DNA of 64,000 bases from Grammothele lineata (GCA_002150815.3 NDFF03000370.1:496001-560000); one strand, 5' to 3'. Positions 10,976-23,226 are shown, numbered from the stretch's first letter. Numbers and translations: made by a program. The notes: generated by a model from the letters alone, not told the origin.

Positions 10976-13900
10976 ATGGACACTACGCAAGAACGTTCCC
11001 TCTTCTTTGCTGGCTCTGACGACGAAGACATGGTGGACGTGCAACCCTCTCGTCCCGATGACATTGCTCCGGAAGTTGCGATCGAGGCGTCCACTTCGGA
11101 GGACATGGTCAAATCTCGTTCACCAACACAGAAACCGCTCTTTTTTGCTGACAGCGATGATGAAGTTGATACAAGATACAGACCTGTTCCCTCTTCAAGC
11201 GCATTTGACAATGATTGCGACGCGGTACTCGACTTGGACGCTGACATGCCTGAGGTTGTCGACATTCCCCGTGCCTCGAGTGTATCCAGTACATCTGAAT
11301 CTGTCCCGGCGAGTTCGCGCCATCCGTCTCCTCCCCCTACACACACCAGTCCGGACGAGCCTCCTTCCAAACGTCGGAAGCTGTCGCCACCCCCACCACA
11401 AACGCAGGACGCAATGCATGACTCCCTGTACCTGGGATACTTCTTAGTCGACAACGCATGGAGCACTGTCAAAGGGACTGGATACATCAAATCCGGAGAA
11501 GAAATCCGTATTGAGCGTGACGAGCTTGATAAACCTCCACCTCCACCTCCCAAGAAGAATATGAAAGACAAAGGCTCCGGCGGGAAGAAGCAGCTGACCA
11601 TCGCCAACATGCTTAGACCTGCTCCAGTCAAGCCGACTAAGAAGAAACAAGACTCAGTCGTTCGCATTACGAATGCCAAAGGCTTCGGTACGCTACTGTG
11701 CCTCACAGCGGTAACGATTGTTAAGCCGTCGTTTCAGAATTCGGGCGTTTGCCTCAGGATGTGGCCGCTTGGGTCTCAAGATTGCTCGATCTAGGTTAGC
11801 ACCCAACGAGTAAAATGCTTGATTGTCTCATCCTCCCACCAGATATCGTGGAGTTCCGCAATTGTGCTATGGTAGAATGCCCACCAAAACTTGCGACGGG
11901 CGCCGACCTGATTCTCTCTTTGTCCATCTATATCAAACCGTCAGCCTTTCGTCCACCGAAAGTCACTCCAGAGGACGGGTCAAAGGTGATATTCAATGAA
12001 GGACATGAAACGGAGGCCGAGCAGATACTGCGAGAACGCAAGAAGTCCCTCATAAGCCTGTTCAAGCGTATCGGTCTGAAGCCCCACAAAAGCAGCGGCA
12101 AGACAGGCGGCAAGTTGAGCCAGCAGGAATTAGAGCTTTTGACACAGGTGCCGAAACCGACACAGACCAAAACGTCGTCGAGTAATGGCGAGGATGACGA
12201 TGGTGAAGGGGACATTTCAGAGGAACAAATCAACTTGATATTCAAGAAGTACGCATATAGTCTCCTTACGGACACCCTTGTGAACGTACTAAGCTCTTTC
12301 GAAGAGCACAGCAGAATGATAATAACCTGGGAGAGATGGAGCCTGCTGACACGTTCACGCTCAAGCTTCGTGGGTACCAAAAACAAGCCTTGCTGTACGT
12401 CCTGGACGTAGCCTGCTTACCATTGCACGTACTTATGCGCCCACAGGTGGATGCATTCGATTGAGACCGGGGCCGTGTCCGCTCGGGAAGCAAATTCTAT
12501 GCACCCGTTATGGAAAGAGTATGTTCCCCGTACGGTAGCGTCGTTAGCGTCGTACTCATGTCTGCCAAGATATCGGTTCCCGTTCGACCCAAATGACGAG
12601 ACCATCGATCTAACAGCGGACGAGAAGTCATTCTATTTCAACGAGTACTCTGGAGAGCTCAGCTTAGAGTTTCCGAAAGCTGAGAGGAAATTCAAGGGTG
12701 GCATACTCGCGTGAGTACCGTTTAACGTTTGCTCCTGTTCCTGCTACTAATAGGATGCGCATGTAGTGATGGTGACGTGATATCTCTTCAACCGAACTAC
12801 ATGTTGCTAACGAAACTATTGCCGTTGTACTTATGGTTTCAGAGAGTAAGTCAATGTTCTCAATGTCCGCTTCAGTGAGCTCATCAGCTTCTCTAGTGGG
12901 TATGGGCAAGACTATCATGCTATCTTCTCTCATCCAGACCGCGCGAGATCCCGAGCCGTATATTGACTTAGAGGCCAATGGACCATCCAAGGCCAAGCAG
13001 TTAAGGCTCAACAACACCTTCAGAGTCGTACAAAAGCCCTCTGCGCAACAACGGAAAGGCCCTTCGGCAACCCTGATCGTGGCTCCCACTTCGCTGCTCG
13101 CTCAATGGGGTGAAGAGCTTGAACGCTCTAGCGAGCCTGGGACGTTCAACGTACTTGTGTGGCATGGTCAGAACCGACTTGATCTGGATTCCGCGGTAGA
13201 CAAGGCCGGTGCAATCAACATCGTGATCACATCGTACGGCACCCTTGTCTCTGAACATGCCAAGCACGAGAAGCAGTCGTCATCGGTGTTTGAGAGTACG
13301 TGTTGTGCCCTTATTGCCGTCCCCTCGACTCACATATACGCTCAGTCGAATGGCTTCGTACGTCTATGCATCGAGAGGAATGTGTGCATTCACTCAAATT
13401 TATTCAGGCGTCGTGTTGGATGAGGCGCATCACTGCAAGTCTCGTACAAGCAAGACTGCCAAAGCAGTTTGTGCTGTCCGTGCCAGGCGAAGGTGGGCAG
13501 TAACCGGTACTCCGATCGTCAATCGTTTAGAAGATCTATACTCGCTCTTGTGAGCTTTTCCCTCTGTACAAAGGATTTTACTCACTAATGGGCGACTGCA
13601 GGAAGTTCTTGAACTTCACCCCCTGGTCGAATTATACGTTCTTTCGGTCGTAAGTTTGGTCGTCTTCAGTACGAGAAATTCGCCAGCGACTAATGACCAA
13701 GGCAGGTTCATCACTCTTCCATTCTTGGCTCGCGATCGCAAAGCAGTCGAGGTTGTTCAAATCATTTTGGAAAGCGTTCTTCTACGTCGCGAGAAGGACA
13801 TGCTCGACTCCGACGGCAAGAGGATCGTACAACTGCCTCCCAAGGAAATCAAGGTGGAACACCTGGAGTTCTCCCCTCTGGAGCGTAAGATCTACGATTC

Positions 13901-15445
13901 GTTGTACTCGGACGCGAAGAAAGATTTCGAGAACCTCAACGAGAAGGGTCTCGTGAGCCGCAACTACACCCACATCCTTGCCATGCTTATGCGGTGTGTC
14001 CACACCATCTATATCCGCCGCCTAAGACCCTGACTTGTACGGCAGGCTGCGTCGCGCTGTCCTCCACCCGAACCTTGTACTTTCCTCCAACGAACGGGCT
14101 TCTTCCAAGGCGCCTGCTGGGAGTGGAACGATCGATGTTGATGAACTCATCGAGAAGTTTGGTCAAGGCGAGAATACCGTTGGGGAGAGCAAGGTCTACG
14201 CAGAAGGCGTCCTTGCAAACCTGGGCCAGGAGGACGATGCGGAATGCCCCATATGTTTCGACGTCATGGAGACCCCCGTGATTCTTCCCGACTGCATGCA
14301 CCAGTGGTACGTCCATGTGTACCCACCGGCTTCCGCGCTAAGAGAGCTGATCCTGACGCGCTGATAGCTGCAAGGACTGCATTGTAGCGTTTATTGAGAA
14401 TTGTCGGGAGAAAGGTGAGGACGGTAAATGTCCGACGTGCTCTCGGGGGCCTGTGAAGGTTCGTCCTAGCCATGCGTTGACGACGCTGGCACGGCTGATT
14501 TGAACATTTCAGGAGAGCGACCTCTTGGAGATTGTCCGCCCGCGCCAGAGCAGTGGCGACCAGTCAAAGACTGCATCTGGCCAAGCCACTCAGTCAACGG
14601 TGACGCTTCGCCGGAACGACTTCCGCTCGTCGACCAAGCTCGAAGCGCTCCTGCAACATCTCCGTACGTTCCCCTCTCCACCCTTCTGCTCCCGCATAGT
14701 AGGCTGATACCAGAGGCGCCCCCGGTCAGGTCGTCTGCGCGACCAAGACCCATGCTTCCGTGCGGTCGTCTTCTCACAGTTCACGACCTTCCTCGACCTC
14801 ATCCAGGTTGTGCTCGCGCGCGAAGAGCTGCCGTGGTACCGGTTCGACGGCACGATGGACATCAAGAAGCGCAACGAGGCCGTCGCGGGCTTCAAGGCGC
14901 CCTCGCGCGAGCCCAAGGTGCTCATCATTAGTCTGAAGGCGGGCGGTGTCGGATTGAATGTGGGTTGTTCCTCAGAACACTGTAATTGACCATTGTTGAC
15001 GTGCTTGTGATGCTTGCAGCTGACAAATGCGAACCATGTGTTCATGGTGAGTTTGTGCACGAAACCCCCATGCAATCCGTCTTGACAGGCTGCGTTCCAA
15101 CAGATGGACTGCTGGTGGAATGCCGCGACGGAGAACCAAGGTGCGTGCAGACTTTCCTAGAGGGCGAGGTGATTCTCACCGGCCTTTTCAGCTATTGACC
15201 GTGTGCATCGCATTGGACAAGAGAAGACGGTTTACGTTACCCACTTCATCGTATGTTCATGTTTCTCGATCCATTCGTATACAGCCCCTGACTAAAATGA
15301 GCCACAGGTCAGCGGAACGATCGAAGGACGAATCGTTCAAATACAGAAGAGGAAGACAGCGATTGTTAAGGAGGCATTCAAGGGCAAACGCGATACTGAC
15401 CCGGAGAGCATCGAGAACTTGAAGATCATGTTCGGAGACGATTGA
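10976..15445 (+). CDS. RAD5: DNA repair protein RAD5: SNF2-family translocase with HIRAN and RING domains
   Basis: Twenty-one exons: 10976-11687, 11738-11794, 11843-12248, 12305-12394, 12447-12518, 12570-12710, 12767-12771, 12843-12845, 12897-13295, 13346-13357, 13408-13549, 13602-13649, 13706-13993, 14046-14306, 14368-14458, 14513-14663, 14730-14959, 15020-15046, 15104-15140, 15192-15250 and 15308-15445. All phases join, giving 1122 residues (yeast Rad5 is 1169). An acidic, disordered N-terminus precedes a HIRAN-type domain (about 148-290). Walker A is DEMGMGKT (about 494-501), the Walker B box DEAHH (637-641), then a C3HC4 RING (CPIC...CMHQCCKDC...CPTC, about 862-910) nested between the two helicase lobes, and [10 protein letters not shown] and DRVHRIGQ in lobe 2. 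Rad5 polyubiquitinates PCNA and reverses stalled forks in the nucleus. Exons of 5, 3 and 12 nt are unusual. Confidence 0.95.
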
Positions 15446-15592
15446 GACATGCCTCATGTACCCGCTATCTATATGTGCTTCGTATATGCAAAGTGGAACC
15501 GGATTGCTTGAACGAATTTACCCTCCGAGAACAGAAAGCGTAGGATGGCGGGGGAAGAGTAACGTCGAGGATGCGCGCAAAACAAAAGTAAT

Positions 15593-15671
15593 GATGAGAG
15601 TGGGATTCGAACCCACGCCCTTTCGGACCAGATCCTTAGTCTGGCGCCTTAGACCGCTCGGCCATCTCACC
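15593..15671 (-). tRNA. tRNA-Leu (anticodon AAG)
   Basis: Read on the minus strand, a 7-bp acceptor stem (GGTGAGA with TCTCATC, one G-U pair), a D arm with GCC/GGC, a 5-bp anticodon stem CCAGA/TCTGG around loop CTAAGGA, a long variable arm and a T arm (GTGGG TTCGAAT CCCAC) fold into a class II tRNA of 79 nt. The anticodon is AAG, decoding CUU leucine. No intron. The coordinates exclude the added CCA. Confidence 0.93.
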
Positions 15672-16482
15672 ATGTTAACATTGTTACAGAGCAGCGTTAC
15701 AAGCGCTGCCGTAATGGCTCTTGCCGAGGATGATGTTTTCCAGTCGTCGACCGGACTGACTGTGAGCTGCGCTGTTTATTTGCACTACCTTGAAGTAGAA
15801 CACCTCGCAGTAGGTTCCGCGCATACAGCAAGGCACATCATGATCGCCTTGGTACGTACAGGGATGGCGGCCGGGAGATGTCCTGATACGGCCATCGCTA
15901 TTCGATGAGCGGCCGGACTGGAGAGAATCTACAGATATACGGTAGCGCTCGAACCGGGTTCGATGCAAATGCGAGAGCACCAACCGGCCATTCGCCGGAC
16001 CTCGGCCGTAGCGGGGTTGGCCGATCAGCCAACTTTCTAACCACAGAAGTACCCGGATTGAACAGGTATTGGGAGTCGGTGTATACACAAACACACACTT
16101 GTCTGGCATAAGAAAGAAACGTGTAGACATCACGTCAAAACTTGCTACACACGCATTTGCCTCGCCATCCCCGGTGTTCCCACCGTCGAGCAGGTGACTG
16201 CGCTCCCAAAATGATATAGACAGCGAGCGAGTATCGTACACAGGGAGCGGGCCTATAGCCATCGACCAGAATGTGACGTCCGTGTGGCCGAGCGCGAGCG
16301 GGGGTAAAAAGGAGCAATCAGGAAACGCTAGTACATACAAGGGGCATCGATGCATATCAAGAAAGCTAGCCGACAACAATACAGACAGAACGTCCACGCC
16401 TATACCCACAAGAGAGACAGAGAGGACAGCGGAGAGCACAGACAGAGCGGCGGCAGCGGCACCAGACACTAGCGGACACGTC
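15672..16482. other. Intergenic, 3' flank of the Zn2Cys6 gene
   Basis: No gene seen. A minus-strand open frame from 15684 to 17084 is a read-through of the neighbouring gene's exons and introns in mixed frames. A short perfect inverted repeat, TCGAACC/GGGTTCGA, lies at 15949-15963. Confidence 0.6.
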
Positions 16483-17350
16483 TCAGACGATGGCTTCTCC
16501 GATGGAGAAGTGCACCTGGTCGCCCTCGGCGAGGGTGAGGCGGACGGGCAGGCGGGGGTCGATGCGCACGGGGGCGCTAGAGCCGACGAAGAAGTCGCCG
16601 CGGGTGAAGTTGCGGGTGATGGCGGCGGTTTCCTCCTCGGTGAGGGGGCGGGGCCGCTTGGTGGGCCGGAAGGTAGAGGTGGACGCGCCGGTGGAGTTGG
16701 TGGCGGGATTGGCGGAGAAGGTGTTGGTGTAGTCGTAGTACTGGGGGTGCTGGAGCCCCTGCATGGGCGGCGGGGGGTACGGCATGGCAGGGAAGGGGGG
16801 CACCTGGGCTGCGCAGGGAGATCGGTGGGTGAGATTGGGAGTCGACGTGGGAGAGAGGCGGCGGAGAGAGACGTACGAGGCTGGGTTTGGGCCTGGTGGG
16901 TGTCGGCGTCTGGGTCGGGGTAGGCGCACGACGCCTGGAGGCCGCGCTTCACGCAGCTCTGGGGGCGAGGAGGCGGCGTGGATGAGCGGGCGGGCGACGC
17001 GGGCGGGGGGAAGGCGGGGAGCAACGGCGGGGAGGCGACATACCGTGCAGGGGAGGGAGTCGCTGCATCTTGTTTTCCCGGCATGGCAGGCGGTGCAGGC
17101 CCTGCGTACGGAGGGCGCCTTGGCTGGAGACGGAGGGGGTCAGCACGGCGGGCGGCGGCGGCGGGCGGGCTGGCGGGCGGCGGGGAGACGGGGACGTACG
17201 CTTGCGGGGTGCCTCGGCGGCGGACCCGGGGAGGCCCTGGTGCTGCTGGAGGTCGGCCGGGAGCTGCTGGTTGTGCTGGAGCTGCTGGGTGTCGATCGAC
17301 GGAGGGGCCGCGTCCTGGGCCGGCGTGGAGGCCTCTGAGAGGGCCGACAT
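16483..17350 (-). CDS. Small Zn(II)2Cys6 fungal transcription factor
   Basis: Four exons: 17200-17350, 17044-17123, 16877-16958 and 16483-16808, giving 212 residues. The N-terminus is Gln-rich. Exons 2 and 3 together encode the binuclear zinc cluster: C-x2-C-x6-C-x5-C in exon 2 (ACTACHAGKTRCSDSLPC), then a loop and C-x8-C in exon 3 (SCVKRGLQASC). The rest is Pro-rich with a TKRPRPLTEEE patch. It is short for the family and has no fungal-specific middle homology region, so it is a minimal DNA-binding protein. Divergent from the bHLH gene at 17574 over 223 bp; co-regulation is possible but not shown. Confidence 0.85.
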
Positions 17351-17573
17351 GGAGGCGATGGGCGGGGCTTTCGGAGCGTCCCGTCGTTTATCCCCCGCTT
17401 TTCTGCCTCCTCCCCCGACACGTGCCGCCGGTGAGCCGTCCGGAACGGCCTCCGCTCCGTCCTCAGCCGGCCTGACCCGCGTGCCACACCGGTGCCGGCA
17501 TCCTCTCCGGGCCCCAGCCGCCCGTCGCCACTCCTCTCCGGCTATCCGGCTCTCGTCTCGGTCCACGACCACC
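17351..17573. promoter_or_regulatory. Divergent promoter of the Zn2Cys6 and bHLH genes
   Basis: 223 bp between two start codons of opposite genes, pyrimidine-rich on the plus strand close to 17574. No specific factor site is recognised. Confidence 0.5.
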
Positions 17574-18410
17574 ATGGCTGCCCCGCATCCCCGCACCCCG
17601 CCCCGTTCCCCACACGGCCTCCCGCCCGTCGCGTTCGACGACTTTCAGTTCTTCAGTCCCGGCCTCGCAGCCGCAGTGCCCCCGCCGCCCCCGCTCCCTC
17701 CCTCCAACGAGCTCTTCTCCGCGTCCGAGACCACAGATTTCTTCGGTTTCCTCGACAACTTTGACTGGGACTTCAACGTAGACCCCGCCGCCCACCTCCC
17801 AGATGTTCCCACCGATCTCTACCAGACACCTCTACAGGAGACCGCTCCCCCAGGGCTCGACCAGCTAGCTCCTTCATCGACACTATTCAACCCCCCACCG
17901 ATCCCTCAGCCGCAGCCGCAGCTACATGCCCCGCAATTTCAACAGCCTCCACAAACTACCCTTCAACAACCCCCATTCGTCCCACCGGTAGAAACCAAGC
18001 CTCGCGTACGCTCCCCCAGCCGTTCACCTTCCTCATCCTCGTCACCCGCCTCCCGCGATACCCCATCCGCGTCCACGCCCTCCTCGTCTCAGGCGCGTGG
18101 CGTCGCGAAGCCGCTCCTCTCTACGCCTCAGAAGCGTCTGAACCACATCATGTCCGAGCAGAAGCGGCGTAACGCGATCCGCGACGGCTACCTGCAGCTC
18201 ACGACGCTCCTCGCGCCCGCAGGCGCGCCCCCGGGCTCTGGCATGCCCACGCGTGGCCGTCCCAAGGGCTCCGGGAGCAGGGGGCGCGGCACCAAGGGCA
18301 AGAGTGGCATCCTCTTCCGCGCGCGAGAGTATATCTTCTGGCTCGAGGAGGGCCGCGACGCTCTGCTGGAGGAGGTCACGAAACTTGAAGCGGCGGCAGG
18401 GATTCGGTAG
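17574..18410 (+). CDS. bHLH transcription factor
   Basis: Single exon, 278 residues from the ATG at 17574; the frame is open further upstream but that part is the divergent promoter and reads as low-complexity. The first about 180 residues are rich in Pro, Gln and Ser. From about residue 187 the basic region KRLNHIMSEQKRRNAIRDGY is followed by helix 1 (LQLTTLL), an unusually long Gly/Arg-rich loop (about 30 residues, with GRPKGSGSRGRG) and helix 2 (SGILFRAREYIFWLEE), continuing into a short coiled coil (LLEEVTKLEA) at the C-terminus. This is the pattern of fungal bHLH factors that bind E-boxes as dimers. It is not clearly an Ino2/Ino4 or sterol-type factor. Confidence 0.87.
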   Translation: MAAPHPRTPPRSPHGLPPVAFDDFQFFSPGLAAAVPPPPPLPPSNELFSASETTDFFGFLDNFDWDFNVDPAAHLPDVPTDLYQTPLQETAPPGLDQLAPSSTLFNPPPIPQPQPQLHAPQFQQPPQTTLQQPPFVPPVETKPRVRSPSRSPSSSSSPASRDTPSASTPSSSQARGVAKPLLSTPQKRLNHIMSEQKRRNAIRDGYLQLTTLLAPAGAPPGSGMPTRGRPKGSGSRGRGTKGKSGILFRAREYIFWLEEGRDALLEEVTKLEAAAGIR

Positions 18411-20996
18411 TGCGCGGGGCTGAAGGAAGGGTGTTGGGTGGTTGAGGAGGGCTGGAACACCCAAGGGGTGCAGCTTGGAGTCATTAAGCTCGCGGCTTCA
18501 TCGCGGCCCGATGCATGAACGTTTGAACTCCAGAGGACGCTCGCTACTTCAGGCGCACACCAGATACCCGTTGCATCCTCTATATTCGGAAGGCTTCCTG
18601 ATGCTGCCGCAGTGCCGTAATACGGAGATGAAGGTACGTGAACACATCCATTGATTGAACATCCCCTTATCAACTCAAGCTACTTCCTTCAGCACCCGGA
18701 TTACGGCCCAGGCACGCGTCCGATCCCCCGCTCAATCGCGTTAGAGCTAACGCTGCAGGGTGCGTGATGTCGCCGGTCTTCAAGAAGACACTATGTATAT
18801 CCACAGCAACAATTAAGCACCTTGTATTATTGTATGTGTACGTGCTGTACGTGTACGTTCATGCTGTGTAATATTGTACCATCTGCATCGCTTTCCTCTG
18901 AGCTAGTTGAATTGGAAGACTCGAGCGCTCGTCCCGTCCGAAATACGTGCTGAGAACGTCCACACCCACGAACACCGGGACCGAACGAGTACTAGTCGAG
19001 CTCCGAGCTCGAAGCGTGACCGGTGCCGTCGCGGGTGTCGGACGCAGCGCACCCGAACTGAACGGTTTCAGCCGCATTATCCAAGCTTCGCCGCCCGAGA
19101 TCTGCCTTGGGAGGAATGGAAAACTGTCGACGCAGGGAACGGGCCTCCCGGGCCCGCGAGCCGTGCCTGGGCTGTTCCGAGGCGTTTTCAGCGGCCCGAT
19201 GTCGCTGGTGTGCATGTAGACGATCGTTCTTGTGCCTGGTATGTGCGGGGACGGCGGAGTCTACCAATACACATACGGGTGAACCGTGCGTCTCTGCTGC
19301 TGACGGCGTGCAGGGCAGCGCACGAAGGGGCCTCCGGTGACCATATGGGCATAGTTGGAAGCGTTAACTTGCTGACCGTAGTCGTTTGATATATGACACG
19401 CCCTCGCAGTGTTTGTCTAGTACCAGACATAAGTAAAGCGCTTGATATGTGTCTGCGGTGCACTGGTAAGTTTAGCCACGCGACATCGCCCAGGGGAACA
19501 CGTACGAGATATCGTAAATCTGAGAACCAACGTCGTACTGTCATCGTGGGACATACATCGCACTCTACTGCATAATTTTGCGGTAAAGTTGGGTAGAACG
19601 GCTGAAGCTTGAGTCAGGCATTAATAGGAAACGCCTACGAATTGGCGAGGAGGACCTGGCGTCCGTGACGAGTATCTGAGTGCATTGTTTATTCTTGAAC
19701 CTCCTTCCCCCACGATGGCTGTATACCTGCTTGATGGCGTGTTGCCGCATCGAGGTGATGGGAGGAGTTAGTACAAAATGACTTACTGACGCATGAAGCT
19801 CAGTGTACGGCTTTTAGAAGGACTTTAACCCTCTCCTGACATGCGAGACGAAGACTGCAAAAATAATAGCGAATGGGCACAGGAGGTTCTTTGAATAGAG
19901 AGAAGAGGATCACCAGTGCTGCAGCGAGCCAGGACGTGGCCGGCGGCTTCAGGGCATAGAACGACCCGAAGTTGACAGCGGGGAAGCGAGCTCGGCCTGC
20001 GACTGTTGGCGGCCTGATCATCTAGAGGCTGCCCAGACGGTTCCCATTTACCGGTGAGAGAAGACCGGGATGAAACGGCAGGGCAACATCTCTGATTTTG
20101 CGTTCATCGAACTGGCATTGCCAAAGTCAAGATATGAGTGCGGAGGCCGTGGCCGGCAGACGCCGGCCGAGCGGTCCACATAGCCGACCACGGCCCGCCG
20201 ACTGACGTAGCGGCCGAATTTGGTGACGCGGACTCGCGGAGGGGCACCGCCACCCTCCGTCGCGGTCGGAGGGCGCCTCGGCCACTCTTGCCGCCGCCGC
20301 CATGGTTGCGTTGGCACGGCGCGACCATTTTGGACAGGTTGTAGTCCTTCCCTTCCTCACGGCCGCGTATTTCTGGCGACAGTTAACGTCCTCTATGTTT
20401 GGATCACTCATGCTGCATCGGACGGCCTCCCGGAGCCCAACGTGGGGCCGGCAGGAGCACCCTGAAGAGATTGTGGGTCCCTTCTAGCGCTGTAAATGTC
20501 ACGGACGGGCCCAGTCATTCATCAAATCTCTCTTCCAGCGCTCAACATCGCACCGACTCTTGATGCATCTCATGCTGAAGCCTCCACTTCGGCTTTGTGT
20601 ATGAGGTGAGTAGGCTTACAAAGAAGTTCGCTTACTAGCTTGCTGTATAGCTTCAGGCGTAGCCGTTTCGCGTCTGGTTATGCTAATTAGTTTCTCATTC
20701 TGTCACAGAAGCCCGTGAATTCGGAAACCACGATGCTTCAGTGCCGTTGGGACGCGCCACCACTAGCCACGCACTTCACCATCGCCCCCCTCGTCCTCGT
20801 CAACACACTCTCACCGCCTACAACTCATTCGCACGACAGCCGCACCCCAAGCATATCCTTAGAGAGAGGGTCGGCCGGCAGCACATCCAATACAATGACA
20901 TTTAGTCTGCACGCCCCGTGTTCGCCGCGTACGGGGCGCCCGTCGTCGCGGCGGCTTATGTCCGTACGTGCAGTCTTCAGTTCGCGCCCAGACGAG
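18411..20996. other. 2.6 kb intergenic region upstream of laccase lcc1
   Basis: Contains the bHLH 3' UTR (AT-rich around 18780-18880) and the lcc1 promoter. Open frames around 18859-19544 on both strands overlap each other and show no motif. A GC-rich patch at 20130-20320 contains only low-complexity frames. No gene is supported. Confidence 0.55.
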
Positions 20997-21003
20997 TATA
21001 AAA
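20997..21003 (+). promoter_or_regulatory. TATA box of lcc1
   Basis: TATAAAA, 80 bp before the lcc1 ATG. The two other laccases have a TATA box at nearly the same distance. Confidence 0.7.
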
Positions 21004-21082
21004 TTGCCTTCGCATGCCCACCTTTGCTCCCCACTCGATTCCTACTTGAGCACCCGTGAAACAACTCACTCACTTCCACGTC

Positions 21083-23226
21083 ATGTCCAGGTTTCGGTCG
21101 CTGCTCCTTTACACTGTTCTCTCTCTGGTCGCGAGCACGCTCGCTGCCATCGGTCCCGTCGCCGACCTCACCATCAGCAATGCGCAGATTAGCCCGGACG
21201 GCTACTTGCGCGATGCCGTCGTCACCAACAATGTCTTCCCCGGCCCCCTCATCACGGGCAACAAGGTAACTCTTACAGTATTTTGCTCGTATCTTAACAA
21301 CACTTGTTGACTAGTGCTACCCATGTAGGGCGATACCTTCCAGATAACCGTCAATGATCAGTTGACCAACCATACTATGCTGAAGTCCACTAGCATTGTC
21401 CGTTCTTCTCTCCTTCACGTATAATTGATGTTGACAATTCTCTATAGCACTGGCATGGACTCTTCCAGAAGGGCACAAACTGGGCGGATGGCCCCGCATT
21501 CGTCAACCAGTGCCCCATATCCACCGGGCACTCCTTCCTCTACGAGTTCTCGGTGCCCGACCAGGCGGGTATGTGGCATGATCCGTCTGTCTGATGGATA
21601 TCCGACTCACACTGCTCTCCAGGCACATTTTGGTACCACAGCCATCTTTCCACCCAGTACTGCGACGGACTGCGTGGGCCGCTTGTTGTCTACGACCCTA
21701 ACGATCCTCAAGCAGATCTCTACGATGTTGACGACGGTAATTCGATTCTACTCTTACTTCTGCACGTCTCTGAATTACTCTGTGCTCAGACAGTACTGTG
21801 ATCACTTTGGCTGACTGGTACCACACTGCGGCCAAGCTCGGTCCTCGGTTTCCGTAAGCGCTGCTCTCATATCGTCCCGTGTCTCTTCTCTGAACATGGA
21901 TAGGCCGGGCTCTAACTCAACCATCATCAATGGTCTTGGCCGAAGCCCTGTGACGCCGAATGCTGACCTTGCTGTGATCAATGTCACCAAAGGCAAGCGG
22001 TAAGTCTCGACGGTGTCTTGTACGGAATGTTTGATTAAGATCTCTGTGCAGATACCGGTTCCGTTTGGTGTCGCTTTCCTGCGACCCCAACCACACATTC
22101 AGTATCGATAATCACATTATGACAATCATTGAGGCCGATGGTGTGGCCACGGAGCCCTTGAAAGTCGACTCTATTCAGATTTTTGCTTCACAGCGCTACT
22201 CCTTCGTGGTATGTTTCTACCGTGAACCTAGTGGCCGGTCACTGCTAATGAGTTCTCTCACGAAAGCTTGAGGCCGACCAGTCGATTGGCAACTACTGGA
22301 TCCGGGCCAACCCTAGCATCGGTAACATAGGTTTTGCTGACGGTATAAACTCTGCCATCTTGCGCTACGACGACGCCGCCCCTGTTGAGCCTGCTGCAAT
22401 CGACGCCCCGACTCCTGCTAACCCTCTCGTTGAAACAAACTTGCATCCTCTGGTGTCTATGCCAGTAGTACGTTGTCACTTTTATCAAGTTACACCGATC
22501 GACCTTCCTGATAGCATTCTTCCAGCCCGGGACCGCAGAGGCAGGCGGCGTAGATGACGCCATCAACCTTGTCTTCGACTTCGTGAGTTGTCATACACCC
22601 GCTGGCCGCTTCTTCAAGACGCTCCCCCCCCCCCCCCTAATAGAACGGCACGAACTTCTTCATCAACGGTGCCACCTTCGTCCCTCCCACAGTGCCAGTC
22701 CTGCTGCAAATTATGAGCGGTGCTGCCACCGCCCAGGAGCTCCTACCCGCTGGCAGCGTCTACACCCTCCCGTCAAATGCGACTATTGAGATATCTTTCC
22801 CCGCGACTAACAATGCACCAGGTACCCCGCATCCCTTCCATCTGCACGGAGTACGTCTCCTTCCTTTTCCTTCACACCCCCCTGTCACCTCGTGCTCTCC
22901 TAGAAACTCCTGACTGACATGTATGCCACCAACAGCACACGTTCGCCGTCGTGCGTTCTGCGGGTAGCACCGCATACAACTACGACAACCCGATCTGGCG
23001 CGACACGGTGAGCACTGGTTTGCCCGGAGACAACGTCACCATTAGATTCTCTACCAACAACCCTGGCCCATGGTTCCTCCACTGCCACATCGACTTCCAC
23101 CTCGATGCTGGCTTCGCCGTCGTCATGGCCGAGGACGTGCCTGACGTCGCTGCCGCAAACCCTGTACCCGATGCGTGGTCGGATCTCTGTCCGACTTATA
23201 ACGCGCTCGGTTCGGATGATCAGTGA
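21083..23226 (+). CDS. lcc: Secreted laccase (multicopper oxidase), lcc1
   Basis: Eleven exons: 21083-21265, 21329-21397, 21448-21568, 21623-21736, 21790-21853, 21904-21999, 22052-22208, 22267-22467, 22526-22582, 22644-22850 and 22936-23226, giving 519 residues. A signal peptide of about 21 residues ends at LVASTLA before AIGPVADL. All four copper motifs are intact: [44 protein letters not shown] and [12 protein letters not shown]. The residue ten after the type-1 Cys is Phe, which marks high-potential (class 3) laccases. It oxidises phenols, coupling to reduction of oxygen to water outside the cell, for lignin attack. The exon lengths up to the last exon equal those of lcc2 and lcc3. It is the most divergent of the three. 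The intron before exon 10 has a run of C. Confidence 0.96.

Noticed and set aside
10924..11706. 260-codon minus-strand frame opposite RAD5 exon 1
   Set aside because: Low-complexity antisense frame; RAD5 on the plus strand is supported by its full domain set.
15949..15963. TCGAACC/GGGTTCGA palindrome resembling a tRNA T arm
   Set aside because: No acceptor, D or anticodon arm can be built around it.
15684..17084. 466-codon minus-strand frame
   Set aside because: It mixes frames across introns of the Zn2Cys6 gene; the spliced model keeps the C6 cluster.
18859..19544. Overlapping 118-160 codon frames on both strands
   Set aside because: No motif, no splice context and mutual overlap.
20104..20328. 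GC-rich patch with small frames near lcc1
   Set aside because: Low-complexity only; no start context or similarity.
22621..22640. Run of C in an lcc1 intron
   Set aside because: Part of the pyrimidine tract before the 3' splice site; no further structure.
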